Positions 1-9,785 of a stretch of 64,000 bases of DNA are shown one piece after another. The position numbers were made by a program, and so were the translations under genes. Below the pieces are notes generated by a model. The model did not search any database and had not been told where the DNA came from. It worked only from the letters and a program-made list of their open reading frames with translations. The stretch lies in NCBI GenBank assembly GCA_012728815.1, contig JAAYEI010000060.1:27206-91205 (forward strand), read 5' to 3'. Source of the DNA: Clostridiales bacterium. GTDB lineage: Bacteria; Bacillota; Clostridia; Christensenellales; Aristaeellaceae. Numbering within the stretch: the stretch's first letter is position 1; every line of letters begins with the position of its first letter.

Positions 1-1367
<1,367 letters not shown>

Positions 1368-1374
1368 GCCTGCC

Positions 1375-2067
1375 TTACTTGAAAAAATCGGGGATGTCGC
1401 CACGCGTGGCCTGGATGAGGGCATTGAGGAAGGTGATGGTGTCCTCCTCATTGCCACTGTTGACGGCCACGGACAGCACCATGTCCCGGTTGTCGATCAT
1501 CAGGTCGCTGGCAAAGCGGTAGAGATTGTACGCGGGGATGCCAAACTGCCCGCTCTGGCCGGTGGAGATCAGCTCCCCCCGCTCGTTTGTGTCCACCAGG
1601 GTGACCCGTCCGGCGCCCAGGTTGATGCCGTCCACATCGATGCGCCCTTGCGCGATGGCCTCCTCCAGGGGAACAAAGGCCCCCTGGGCGGCGAAACGCT
1701 TGAAATCCTGGGTGGACAGCATGTAGATGTCGCCCTCGGCGGCCGCGATGTATGTGACCAGCTGCATGTTGGCGTAATAATCATTTTCACCCCCGCCACT
1801 GAGCAGCAGCACAGCGCTGACCAGCTCAGCCTGGGGCACGGCCTCCTCCCAGATGGGTTCCAAAAACGCGTTGACGGCGTCGCTGCTGGCGGAGGAGCCC
1901 TGGATGTACAGGTCAATGCGCTTGTCCTGGGGCGGGCGGTAGGCTGTCTGGGCATAGACCAGGCTGATAAGCGCGAAGGACAGCACAATCAGCAGCAGGT
2001 ACAGCCAGCCCTGGTACTGCAGGTGGTTGCGGATGTCCCGCCAGGTGAGCCGGGTCTCTAACTTCAT
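1375..2067 (-). CDS. membrane-anchored protein with an extracytoplasmic domain, function unknown
   Basis: I do not recognise this 230-residue protein as a named family. A short charged cytoplasmic N-terminus is followed by one hydrophobic helix (about residues 20-41, GWLYLLLIVLSFALISLVYA) and a soluble extracytoplasmic domain. Segments such as IYMLSTQDFKRFAAQGAFVPLEEAI and the closing helix resemble lobe sequences of solute-binding proteins, so it may be a tethered binding-protein-like domain; that is an inference. It starts 3 nt after lysS and its stop precedes the HAD-Tmk start by 7 nt, so it is co-transcribed with both. No transporter partner is adjacent. Confidence 0.7.
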   Translation of the reverse strand: MKLETRLTWRDIRNHLQYQGWLYLLLIVLSFALISLVYAQTAYRPPQDKRIDLYIQGSSASSDAVNAFLEPIWEEAVPQAELVSAVLLLSGGGENDYYANMQLVTYIAAAEGDIYMLSTQDFKRFAAQGAFVPLEEAIAQGRIDVDGINLGAGRVTLVDTNERGELISTGQSGQFGIPAYNLYRFASDLMIDNRDMVLSVAVNSGNEEDTITFLNALIQATRGDIPDFFK

Positions 2068-2070
2068 GGG

Positions 2071-3555
2071 CTAATCCTGTGGCTTCATGGTTGGGAACAG
2101 CAGCACATCGCGGATGCTGGCGCTGTCTGTCAGCAGCATGATGAGCCGGTCAATGCCAATGCCAATGCCGCCGGTGGGGGGCAGGCCGTAGGCCAGGGCG
2201 TTTAAATAATCCTCATCTACGGAGGCATTGGCTCCCCCCATTTTGATGCGTTCGGCGACCTGGCGCTCAAAGCGCTGGCGCTGGTCAATGGGGTCGTTGA
2301 GCTCTGAGAAACCATTGGCAAACTCCGCCCCCACGATGAACAGCTCAAAGCGCTCGGTCAGCCTGGGGTCATCCGCCTTGCGCTTGGCCAGGGGGGAGAT
2401 TTCCACCGGATAATCCACGATGAAGGTGGGCTGTATCAGCTTGGCCTCCACATAGTGATCAAAGAGCTCTGCCAGGCAATCCCCCCGGGTGTAATGGGGC
2501 GCCGCCGGCACACCGCGCTGCCGGAGGGCCTCGCGTGCCTGGGCGTCATCCTGCCAATCAAAAAAGTCGATGCCGGACTCCTGTTTGACCAGCTCCGCCA
2601 TGGACACCCGTGGCCAGGGGCTGGAAAAGTCCACCTCCTGGCCCTGGTAGACAGCCTTGGCGCTGCCGTTGACGGCAATGGCGGTTTCGCGGATCAGGTC
2701 CTCACACAGGCTCATGATGTCCTCATAGTCCGCGTAGGCCTGGTACATCTCAATGCTGGTGAACTCGGGGTTGTGCTTGGGGCTCATCCCCTCGTTGCGG
2801 AAGATGCGCCCCAGCTCGTATACACGGTCAAAACCGCCCACCACCAGGCGCTTCAGGTACAGCTCGGTCTCAACCCGCAGGTACATGTCGATGTCCAGCG
2901 TGTTGTGGTGGGTCTTGAAGGGGCGGGCGGCCGCGCCGATCTCCAGCGTGTGCAGGATGGGGGTGTCCACCTCCAGGAAGCCCCTGCTGTCGCAGAACTG
3001 GCGGATGGCGTTGATGATCTTGCTGCGCTTGATAAATGTATCCCGCACCTGAGGGTTGACAATCATGTCCAGGTAGCGCTGGCGGTAGCGCAGGTCCACG
3101 TCCTGCAGGCCGTGCCATTTGTCCGGCAGGGGCTTGAGGCATTTGGACAGCAGGACAACCTCCCGCGCGTGCACGCTCACCTCACCCGTTCTGGTGGTGA
3201 AGGCGGTGCCGCGGATGCCCAGGATGTCCCCCAGGTCAAAGTTTTTGAAGGCCTGGTAGGCCTCCTCGCCGATGTCATCCCGCTTGATGTATGCCTGGAT
3301 GCGGCCCTGGGCGTCCAGAATATGGGCGAAGGCGGCCTTGCCCATGATGCGCCGGGTCATCATGCGCCCGGCGATGGACAGCTCCTGGCCGTCCAGCGCC
3401 TGGATGTTCTCCACAATCTGCCGGCTATAGTGGCTGCGGTCGTAGGAGGTGTGCCGGTAGGGGCTGCTGCCCTGGCTTTCCAGCTCCTGCAGCTTCAAGC
3501 GGCGAATCTGCTCCTGCTCGGAAAAATCCTGGGCCTGGTCAAAGTGCTCTGGCAT
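2071..3555 (-). CDS. lysS: lysyl-tRNA synthetase, class II
   Basis: The 494-residue product charges tRNA-Lys. An N-terminal OB-fold anticodon-binding domain (about residues 55-150, with AGRMMTRRIMGKAAFAHI) is followed by a class II catalytic core. Motif 2 is FRNEGMSPKHNPEFTSIEMY and motif 3 is the closing GIGIGIDRLIML. The length matches bacterial LysS. AAGGAGA sits 5 nt before the ATG. It follows greA by 14 nt, the greA-lysS order common in Gram-positive bacteria, and is probably read from the greA promoter. Confidence 0.97.
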   Translation of the reverse strand: MPEHFDQAQDFSEQEQIRRLKLQELESQGSSPYRHTSYDRSHYSRQIVENIQALDGQELSIAGRMMTRRIMGKAAFAHILDAQGRIQAYIKRDDIGEEAYQAFKNFDLGDILGIRGTAFTTRTGEVSVHAREVVLLSKCLKPLPDKWHGLQDVDLRYRQRYLDMIVNPQVRDTFIKRSKIINAIRQFCDSRGFLEVDTPILHTLEIGAAARPFKTHHNTLDIDMYLRVETELYLKRLVVGGFDRVYELGRIFRNEGMSPKHNPEFTSIEMYQAYADYEDIMSLCEDLIRETAIAVNGSAKAVYQGQEVDFSSPWPRVSMAELVKQESGIDFFDWQDDAQAREALRQRGVPAAPHYTRGDCLAELFDHYVEAKLIQPTFIVDYPVEISPLAKRKADDPRLTERFELFIVGAEFANGFSELNDPIDQRQRFERQVAERIKMGGANASVDEDYLNALAYGLPPTGGIGIGIDRLIMLLTDSASIRDVLLFPTMKPQD

Positions 3556-3569
3556 GCTGTCTCCTTGTC

Positions 3570-4067
3570 CTATTTGCGGTGCTGGATGTCGCGGATCTTG
3601 AGGGTGATGAGGCCGCCAGGCGCGTTCACCTTGACGGTCTGGCCCTTTTTCTTGCCCAGCAGCGCCGCGCCCATGGGGCTCTCATTGGAGATGCGGTTGT
3701 TGATGGGGTCGGATTCACGGGCGCCCACGATGGTGTACTCCACCTCTTCCTTGAGCTCATCATCATACACGCGCACGGTGGTGCCAAAGTTGACCCGGTC
3801 GGTGGCCACGTCGGTGTCATCAATCACCAGGGCGGTGCGGATGATGTTCTCCAGGTCGATGATTTCGGCCTCCAGACGGGACTGCTCGTTCTTGGCCTCG
3901 TCATACTCCGCGTTCTCGCTCAAATCCCCAAAGCCGCGGGCCACCGCGATCTGCTCGGCCACTTCGGCCCGGCGCACGGTGGACAGGTACTGCAGCTTTT
4001 CCTCCAGCTTCTTCATGCCCTCGACAGATACCACTGTCTTGTTGCTGTGTTCATGCAGGTTGCTCAT
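3570..4067 (-). CDS. greA: transcription elongation factor GreA
   Basis: The 165-residue protein matches GreA in length and order: an N-terminal coiled coil (GMKKLEEKLQYLSTVRRAEV through ARGFGDLSENAEYDEAKNEQ) carrying the acidic tip, then a C-terminal FKBP-like domain with NNRISNESPMGAALLGKKKG. GreA enters the RNA polymerase secondary channel and promotes cleavage of backtracked transcripts. I prefer the ATG (MSNLHEH); a TTG four codons upstream is in frame but abuts an AGGAAG sequence with no spacing. It heads the greA-lysS-HAD/tmk-mnmA unit. Confidence 0.96.
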   Translation of the reverse strand: MSNLHEHSNKTVVSVEGMKKLEEKLQYLSTVRRAEVAEQIAVARGFGDLSENAEYDEAKNEQSRLEAEIIDLENIIRTALVIDDTDVATDRVNFGTTVRVYDDELKEEVEYTIVGARESDPINNRISNESPMGAALLGKKKGQTVKVNAPGGLITLKIRDIQHRK

Positions 4068-4113
4068 GGTTTCACCCAACTTCCTTCAGTCTGTGTGCGG
4101 TAAAGCACATATC

Positions 4114-4132
4114 GGCTGCCTGTGGGGCAGCC
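4114..4132 (-). other. leader hairpin upstream of greA
   Basis: GGCTGCC and GGCAGCC form a 7-bp stem with a 5-nt loop in the greA leader, about 50 nt before the start codon. There is no T-tract after it, so it is not an obvious terminator; an mRNA-stability or attenuation role is possible but unproven. Confidence 0.4.
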
Positions 4133-4177
4133 GTACAAAGGCTTACAGGGAGGTGTTTCCTTCCTGCCAGCGAATGT

Positions 4178-4206
4178 ATTATACGCACAACTGGCGCGTG
4201 ATGCAA
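4178..4206 (-). promoter_or_regulatory. promoter of the greA-lysS operon
   Basis: On the minus strand TTGCAT (4206-4201) and TATAAT (4183-4178) are separated by exactly 17 nt. Transcription would start about 105 nt upstream of greA, giving a long leader. Confidence 0.75.
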
Positions 4207-4258
4207 GCAAATACAGGTTTTTTAAGGGGACAGGCACGGCCTGGTCGGCCAACCCGCC

Positions 4259-5089
4259 TCAGGTGCTCAGGGTCACGTTGAAGATGTAGCGGTAGATGTG
4301 GCCGCGGTATTTGTTGTACAGGCCTGCGTGCAGGTAGAGGCCCTTGAGCTTGCGGTACAGGCGGGACTTGATTTTGAAGCTGTCGCCCACTTCAAACATC
4401 GTGCGCCAGGTCTGCCCCGCGTAGGTGCGCCGGTAGTTGTACACCGGCTTCTTGACAAAGGACACCAGGCCCACATGGTGGTAATAGCGCATGTTGAAGT
4501 CAAAATCCTCACCCCAGTTGTAGCTGTGGTCAAAGGTGAGGCCCCTCTCCTCTATCAGCTGGCGGCTGTACAGCTTGTTCCACAGGGCGCTGTAATAGTA
4601 GCTGCCCGGGCGGCGCGCCAGCGCGTGCAGGAAGGCAGGGCGGTCCATCACCGTGTCCGCCTTGATGTAGCCGCGGTCAATGCACTGATCCCCCATGAGG
4701 ATGTTGAAATGGGCGATGACCAAATCAGCCTGCTGGCCCTGCGCCGCGTCCAGCAGCGCCTGCAGCGCCCCCTCCTCCAGGGTGTCATCGCTGTCCACAA
4801 AGGAGATGTAGCGCCCGGTGGCCGCTTTGAGGCCCGCATTGCGCGCGGCGCCCGGGCCGGCATTCTGCTGGTCAATGACCTGGATGCGCGGGTCCTCCCG
4901 CGCGAAGGCCTGGCACACGCTCAGGCTGTTGTCCTGGCTTCCGTCGTTGATGAGAATGATCTCAAGCGCCTCAACCCCCTGGCACAGCACGCTGTGAAGC
5001 GCGTTTGGCAGCACATCCTGCACGTTGTACACCGGGATGATGACGCTGAGCAACGGGGTTTCCACTCTATCCTGCTCCTTGCTGTTCAT
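4259..5089 (-). CDS. family 2 glycosyltransferase
   Basis: The 276-residue protein starts with the GT-A fold signature LLSVIIPVYNV, followed by EIILINDGSQDNS, NAGPGAARNAGL and the metal-binding SFVDSDDTLE. These place it in glycosyltransferase family 2, which moves a sugar from a nucleotide-sugar donor to a lipid, glycan or protein acceptor in the cytoplasm. A basic C-terminal tail (SRLYRKLKGLYLHAGLYNKYRG) could contact the membrane. I chose the ATG of MNSKEQ: the promoter at 5097-5125 would start the mRNA within 1-2 nt of it, and no Shine-Dalgarno sequence precedes either that ATG or the one three codons upstream. The acceptor is unknown and no other glycan genes are adjacent. Confidence 0.85.
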   Translation of the reverse strand: MNSKEQDRVETPLLSVIIPVYNVQDVLPNALHSVLCQGVEALEIILINDGSQDNSLSVCQAFAREDPRIQVIDQQNAGPGAARNAGLKAATGRYISFVDSDDTLEEGALQALLDAAQGQQADLVIAHFNILMGDQCIDRGYIKADTVMDRPAFLHALARRPGSYYYSALWNKLYSRQLIEERGLTFDHSYNWGEDFDFNMRYYHHVGLVSFVKKPVYNYRRTYAGQTWRTMFEVGDSFKIKSRLYRKLKGLYLHAGLYNKYRGHIYRYIFNVTLST

Positions 5090-5096
5090 TGCGCAC

Positions 5097-5125
5097 ATTG
5101 TACCACAGTGTCAGGGGCCTGTAAA
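5097..5125 (-). promoter_or_regulatory. promoter of the glycosyltransferase gene (leaderless transcript predicted)
   Basis: TTTACA (5125-5120), a 17-nt spacer and an extended minus 10, TGgTACAAT (TACAAT at 5102-5097), lie on the minus strand. A start 6-7 nt after the minus 10 falls at 5091-5090, immediately before the ATG at 5089. Confidence 0.65.
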
Positions 5126-5158
5126 ACGGGCAGGCCTGGGCAAACCAGCTGCTTTGTG

Positions 5159-5167
5159 TGCTATAAT
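5159..5167 (+). promoter_or_regulatory. extended minus 10 promoter of pgi
   Basis: TGcTATAAT is a perfect extended minus 10 about 32 nt before the pgi start codon. The minus 35 region is weak (best match TGGGCA at 19-nt spacing). Confidence 0.65.
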
Positions 5168-5198
5168 CAGGCATCGTGATTGTGTGGAGGGAGGATCT

Positions 5199-6614
5199 AT
5201 GGGCAAAAACATCATCATGGACATCAACCACCTGATGGCAGACACCGTGGGCTACAACTACGGGATCAGCCGGGAAGATATTGACGGCAGGGCCGCACAG
5301 GCCGCGGCCGCCTGGCAGGCGGTCAGCAAGGCGCGCGGCAGTGGCTGGCTGGGTTGGACCGAGCTGCCCTACAACCAGCAAGAGATTGTGGAGGACATCC
5401 TGCAGACCGCCAGGCAGATCAATGAGCGCTTTGACGCCTTTGTGGTGCTGGGCATCGGTGGCAGCGCGCTGGGGCCCATCGCGGTGCACCAGGCGCTCAA
5501 ACACCTGCGTTACAACGAGGGCACCCGCGCGCAGCGCGGCCATCCGCGCTTTTATGTGGAGGACAACATCGACCCGGAGCGCATGAAGGCGCTGCTTGAC
5601 GTGGTGGACCTGAAAACCACCTGCTTCAACATCATCACCAAATCCGGCGCCACCGCTGAAACCATGAGCCAATACCTGATCATCAGCGAGCTGCTCAAGC
5701 AGCAGGTTGGGGAGGGCTGGCAGCGGCACATCATCGCCACCACCGACCAGGAAAAGGGCAACCTGATTCAGCTGGCCCGCAAGGAAGGCTTCAAGACCTT
5801 CTACATCCCTTCGGGCGTGGGCGGCCGCTTCAGCGAGCTGAGCCCTGTGGGCTTGCTGCCAGCCGCCGTGTGCGGCATTGACATCAAGGCCATGCTGGAA
5901 GGCGCCAAGGCCATGGACGCGCGCTGCCAGACGGAGGAAGTCTGGGCCAACCCCGCCCTGCTGCAAGCGGTGGTGCAGACCATCGCCATGGAAGAGATGG
6001 GGGTCAATGTCCAGGTGATGATGCCGTACGCCGACAGCCTGAAGTATATGGCAGACTGGTTTTGCCAGCTGTGGGCGGAAAGCCTGGGCAAGAACGTAAC
6101 CCGCAAGGGCCGCGCGGTTAACGTGGGCCAGACGCCGGTCAAGGCGCTTGGCGTGACCGACCAGCACAGCCAGCTTCAGCTGTACACCGAAGGGCCCTAT
6201 GACAAGATTGTCACATTCCTCAGGGTGGAAAAGTTCCGCAACCAGGTGGACATCCCCCACGGTGTGGCGGAGTTCCCTGACGTGGCCTTCCTGGGCGGTA
6301 AGAGCCTGAACCAGCTGATTGAGGCTGAGTACCAGGGCACCCAGTACGCGCTGCTGCGCGCCGGGCGCATGAGCCAGACCATCACCTTCCCGGTGGTGGA
6401 TGAGCACAGCATCGGCCAGTTCCTGTACTTCTATGAGCTGGTCACCGCATATGCCGGTGAGCTGCTGGACATTGACGCATTCAACCAGCCTGGGGTGGAG
6501 GAAAGCAAAATCGCCTCCTACGCGGTGCTTGGCAACACCGGTGCCAAATACCAGAGCAAACAGGCCGAGATGGCCGCACAGCCTGAGGGGAGGGCAGAAT
6601 ACCGGCTGGGCTAA
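5199..6614 (+). CDS. pgi: glucose-6-phosphate isomerase
   Basis: The 471-residue protein interconverts glucose 6-phosphate and fructose 6-phosphate. It has the shorter Firmicutes-type Pgi length, with the SIS-domain signature VVLGIGGSALGP near residue 86, the sugar-phosphate-binding ITKSGATAETMSQY near 148, and GVGGRFSELSPVGLLPAA near 206, which holds the conserved catalytic-region residues. A second SIS domain follows. The ATG is preceded by GGAGGGAGG at 4-nt spacing. It is monocistronic: own promoter, and a strong hairpin about 60 nt after its stop. Confidence 0.97.
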   Translation: MGKNIIMDINHLMADTVGYNYGISREDIDGRAAQAAAAWQAVSKARGSGWLGWTELPYNQQEIVEDILQTARQINERFDAFVVLGIGGSALGPIAVHQALKHLRYNEGTRAQRGHPRFYVEDNIDPERMKALLDVVDLKTTCFNIITKSGATAETMSQYLIISELLKQQVGEGWQRHIIATTDQEKGNLIQLARKEGFKTFYIPSGVGGRFSELSPVGLLPAAVCGIDIKAMLEGAKAMDARCQTEEVWANPALLQAVVQTIAMEEMGVNVQVMMPYADSLKYMADWFCQLWAESLGKNVTRKGRAVNVGQTPVKALGVTDQHSQLQLYTEGPYDKIVTFLRVEKFRNQVDIPHGVAEFPDVAFLGGKSLNQLIEAEYQGTQYALLRAGRMSQTITFPVVDEHSIGQFLYFYELVTAYAGELLDIDAFNQPGVEESKIASYAVLGNTGAKYQSKQAEMAAQPEGRAEYRLG

Positions 6615-6670
6615 ACTGGCCTGCAGCCACAACAACCGGACAGCTGCACAGTATCATATGGATATAGAAT

Positions 6671-6701
6671 TGGCGGGCGGCACTGGGCCGCCCGCCATTT
6701 G
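6671..6701 (+). terminator. terminator between pgi and the convergent repeat-protein gene
   Basis: TGGCGGGCGG and CCGCCCGCCA form a 10-bp G+C-rich stem with a 7-nt loop followed by TTTGT. It probably terminates pgi and, because the stem is symmetric, may serve the converging gene too. Confidence 0.65.
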
Positions 6702-6717
6702 TGACAACAGGCGGTGA

Positions 6718-9567
6718 TTACAGGGGCCGCGCTGCGCGGTAGGCGCTCAGCGGGCTGTAGTGGTACGCCCTGCTCACCACCTTGTATGCCCGCACCTTGT
6801 AGTAGTAGGTTGTGCCTGTGCGCAGGGAGGTGTTCCGGAAGGACAGTGCCGTGCCCCGGTAAACCCGGGTATAGGTGCCGCTGGCGCTGGTGCTGCGAAG
6901 CAGCTCATAGCCGGTGGCGCCAGGCACAGCCTTCCAGGAGAGGGTCAGGCTGGTGGGGCTGCTCACCACCGCAGAGGGCGCGGTAGGCGCCGCCAGCGGC
7001 ACGCCAGGTTTGACGGCGCCATAGACGCCATACAGGCGCTGGGTGCCTGCTGTTTTGTAGGCGCGCACCTTGTAATACCAGACAGCGCCCGCCCTCAGGC
7101 GGCTGTTGGTGAACGCGCGGGCGGTGCCGGCGTAGACCCGGGTATAGGTGCCCGTTCTGCTGCTGCTGCGCCATAGTTCGTAGCCGCTGGCGCCTGCCAC
7201 CGCATTCCAGCTGATCTTGACAGCGGTGCCGTTCACCGCGGCCACACTGACAATGACCCCGCCCTGCAGCGCCACCGCAGCCTGGGGCGCGCTGAACAGG
7301 CCGTAATAGGTGTTTCCCTCCTGGCTTGTGTAGGCCCTGACCTTGTAGTAATAGGGCCTGCCACTGACACGGCCGGTATCGCTGTAGGTTCTGCTGGCCC
7401 CTTTGTACACGCGGCTGTAGGTGCCATTGAGGCTGGTGCTGCGCCACAGCTCATAGCCGGTGGCGCGGGTCACCTTGTTCCAGCTGGTCTTGATGGCTGT
7501 CGCGCTGGAGGCCGCGACGGTGCTGAAGGCGGGGGCCGGGCGCTCTGTCACCTCAATGAATCTGGTCGTGGGCAGACTGACGTACTCATCATACACTTCG
7601 GTCAACACGGCGTAGCTGCCGGTCCGCTCGGCCACAAAGGAGGTGACGCCGTCAAAGGAATGGTCCATCCCCACCAGGCTGCCATCCAGGTAGATGGCGT
7701 GCAGGTAGTAAATCTCCCCGCTGCCCCCGCCTATTGTGGTGGTGGATGTGATGACATCACCTGGGTGGGCGGTGGCCGGGCTGAGGGTGTTGGCATCGAT
7801 GTACAGGTCGCTCACGCCCAGGGTGTCGCTGTTGATCTGGTAGACCAGATCCGGGAAGGCGGTATCCCGCACAAAGGCTTCCACGCGGTAGGAGCCGCTT
7901 CGCTGCAGATAGGTCTCAAAGCTTCTGCCATAGGCCCATTCGGTGCTGGAGATCCTTGCGTCGCCATTGAATAGGTGAAACTCGCACTGCAGCGCGCCCT
8001 GCACGCCGTAGGCGTCAACCGTCCAGGTGATGGTTTCATCAATCCAGGGGTATTCATTGCTCGGGTAGACGCCATTGACCACCAGGGTGGGGTCACCATA
8101 ATCCACATAGATGAGGGCGCTGGACGCGTCCAGGTCCCTGTAGGTAATGTCCTTTTCCCATACCCTGGCATCCAGCCGGTAATAGCCAGCCTGGGAAGCC
8201 CTGTGGCTGAAGGTGAGAATGTCCAGATAGCCCGGTGACTGCGCCATCACAGACCAATCGTGGCCGTCAGGGGAATAAAACAGGGTGTAGTAATAGGACA
8301 GGCGGCCGCTGGACTGCTGGGTATGGACTGTCCATGTCAGCTGGTCGCCGGTAAGCGGCAGGGACAGGTCGCTATTGATGCCAAGAATCATCAGCCTGGA
8401 CACGCCCAGGCTGTCCCAGCACCACTCAATCTTCTCCTGCCAGCTTTGGTAGTCGTATACGAAAGCTTTCACGCTGTAATTGCCCGGCTCCGTGGGCACA
8501 AAGGCGTAGCTGCTGGCGTACTGATAGGCGGGCATGTACTGGTAGATGTTCCCATCCTTGTAGATGTCAAAGGCATAAACAAACTCGCCCTGGCCGCTGG
8601 TGTGAATCTGCCAGGTAACAGCCGTCCCGGCAGATTTATTCAGGTTCAGGTAGTCGGTGTCCAGGCTGACCCAGACCTCAACAGCAGCGTTACCGCGCAT
8701 GGTGGTCTGGGTGGCGGACGCGGCACTGGGGCTTCGCTTGGGCAGCGCCTTGCTGGCCTGGTGGACAGGCTCCGTTCCTGGTTCTGGCGGCTGTGTGACA
8801 TCCGGGGTGGGCGCTGGCGCAATGGCAGAGCTTGCCAGGTTATCCGGGCTGGCCGCCGGCGCCACCTCATCAGGTGGTTCAATGGCTGGCACAGTTTCAG
8901 CCTCAGGATCCTGGGGGGTGGTCTCCTCCCCCACCGCTTCAGGCAGCGTGACAGGGACGGCATCCACTGGAGTTTCCTGCGCGGGCGCTTCCACTTCCTC
9001 CTCAACAGCATCAGGGGGTGGCGCATCCGTGGCTTCTTGCGCCGATTCACCCGGGGCCTGCGCTTCAACTTCAGGGCTTGCAGCCGGATCTGGCTGCGCA
9101 TCTTCGGGCGCGTCAATCGGGGCGGGTTGGTGGGCAGGCTCCTCCCCCACCACTTCAGGAAGCGTGACAGGGCCCGCGTCCACTGGGGTTTCCCGCGGGG
9201 GCGCTTCCACTTCCTCCTCAACAGCGTCAGGGGGTGGCGCGTCCGTGGCTTCTTGAGCTGATTCAACCGGGGCCAGTGTTTCTTCTGGGCTTACAGCCAA
9301 ATCTGGCTGCGCATCACCGGGCGTTTCAGCCGGGGCAGGCTGGTGAGCGGGCGGCTCATCCTGTGCTGCGGCTTCATCCGGCAGCAGCTCCGGTTGCGCG
9401 CTGACCGCATCAACATCAGGCGCTGCCTCATCCAGGACGGGCTCCACGGTTCCCACATCCGTGGAAACCTGGCTGGCTTCTGCCTGGTCCGTCTCCATGG
9501 CGGCCGGCAGGGTGCTGCACACCAAAAGCACGCAGAGCAACAGGGCTGTGAATTTTTTCCAGAACAT
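6718..9567 (-). CDS. large secreted repeat protein with C-terminal fibronectin type III domains
   Basis: This 949-residue protein begins with a Sec signal peptide (basic FWKK, hydrophobic core to about residue 20, likely cleavage near PAA). Residues 30-280 are a low-complexity region rich in Pro, Glu, Ala and Asp, including two near-identical 71-72-residue repeats from residues 74 and 145. Residues about 285-680 form roughly four related beta-rich modules of 95-105 residues, each with an aromatic NYSVKAFVYD- or YYRLDARVW-like strand, resembling bacterial Ig-like domains. Residues about 690-949 are three fibronectin-III-type repeats sharing SWxxVxxAxGYELWRS and YYYKVRAY. There is no sortase motif, C-terminal membrane helix or SLH domain, so attachment, if any, is by another route. 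A surface or matrix adhesion role is inferred. It has its own strong promoter. Confidence 0.8.
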   Translation of the reverse strand: MFWKKFTALLLCVLLVCSTLPAAMETDQAEASQVSTDVGTVEPVLDEAAPDVDAVSAQPELLPDEAAAQDEPPAHQPAPAETPGDAQPDLAVSPEETLAPVESAQEATDAPPPDAVEEEVEAPPRETPVDAGPVTLPEVVGEEPAHQPAPIDAPEDAQPDPAASPEVEAQAPGESAQEATDAPPPDAVEEEVEAPAQETPVDAVPVTLPEAVGEETTPQDPEAETVPAIEPPDEVAPAASPDNLASSAIAPAPTPDVTQPPEPGTEPVHQASKALPKRSPSAASATQTTMRGNAAVEVWVSLDTDYLNLNKSAGTAVTWQIHTSGQGEFVYAFDIYKDGNIYQYMPAYQYASSYAFVPTEPGNYSVKAFVYDYQSWQEKIEWCWDSLGVSRLMILGINSDLSLPLTGDQLTWTVHTQQSSGRLSYYYTLFYSPDGHDWSVMAQSPGYLDILTFSHRASQAGYYRLDARVWEKDITYRDLDASSALIYVDYGDPTLVVNGVYPSNEYPWIDETITWTVDAYGVQGALQCEFHLFNGDARISSTEWAYGRSFETYLQRSGSYRVEAFVRDTAFPDLVYQINSDTLGVSDLYIDANTLSPATAHPGDVITSTTTIGGGSGEIYYLHAIYLDGSLVGMDHSFDGVTSFVAERTGSYAVLTEVYDEYVSLPTTRFIEVTERPAPAFSTVAASSATAIKTSWNKVTRATGYELWRSTSLNGTYSRVYKGASRTYSDTGRVSGRPYYYKVRAYTSQEGNTYYGLFSAPQAAVALQGGVIVSVAAVNGTAVKISWNAVAGASGYELWRSSSRTGTYTRVYAGTARAFTNSRLRAGAVWYYKVRAYKTAGTQRLYGVYGAVKPGVPLAAPTAPSAVVSSPTSLTLSWKAVPGATGYELLRSTSASGTYTRVYRGTALSFRNTSLRTGTTYYYKVRAYKVVSRAYHYSPLSAYRAARPL
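8937..9276 (-). repeat. two diverged 216-bp direct repeats inside the secreted-protein gene
   Basis: The stretches 8937-9060 and 9153-9276 are nearly identical and 216 bp apart. They encode the core of the two 71-72-residue Pro/Glu-rich repeats; their shared peptide is ATDAPPPDAVEEEVEAP. The high DNA identity points to recent tandem duplication. Confidence 0.85.
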
Positions 9568-9687
9568 GATGCGGTCTCCTCAATGTCATTGTATTGTTCC
9601 CAAAACAGACAGGCGCACAGACGCGGGTGGAAGGAGGAAGACCCCTGCCGCTTTGGTTGGATATGCTGTTGGTTGGGTGCCGTGGTC

Positions 9688-9716
9688 ATTATAATGCCAG
9701 AAAAAACGGGCGTCAA
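9688..9716 (-). promoter_or_regulatory. promoter of the secreted repeat protein gene
   Basis: TTGACG (9716-9711), a 17-nt spacer and perfect TATAAT (9693-9688) lie on the minus strand, with a leader of about 115 nt to the ATG. It is one of the strongest promoters in the window, suggesting abundant expression. Confidence 0.8.
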
Positions 9717-9785
9717 GACAGTTTGATGCCCAATTTGCAATGTTTTATAGGGTTTTGTGCTCCCAGCCGCGGATGTTGGCGCCTT

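Noticed and set aside
4068..4079. TTG start for greA giving MGETMSNL
   Set aside because: The AGGAAG ribosome site directly abuts this TTG with no spacing; the downstream ATG fits better.
8646..9266. Overlapping frames on both strands in the acidic repeat region of the secreted protein
   Set aside because: They arise from the codon-level repetitiveness of the Pro/Glu-rich region and have no start signals.
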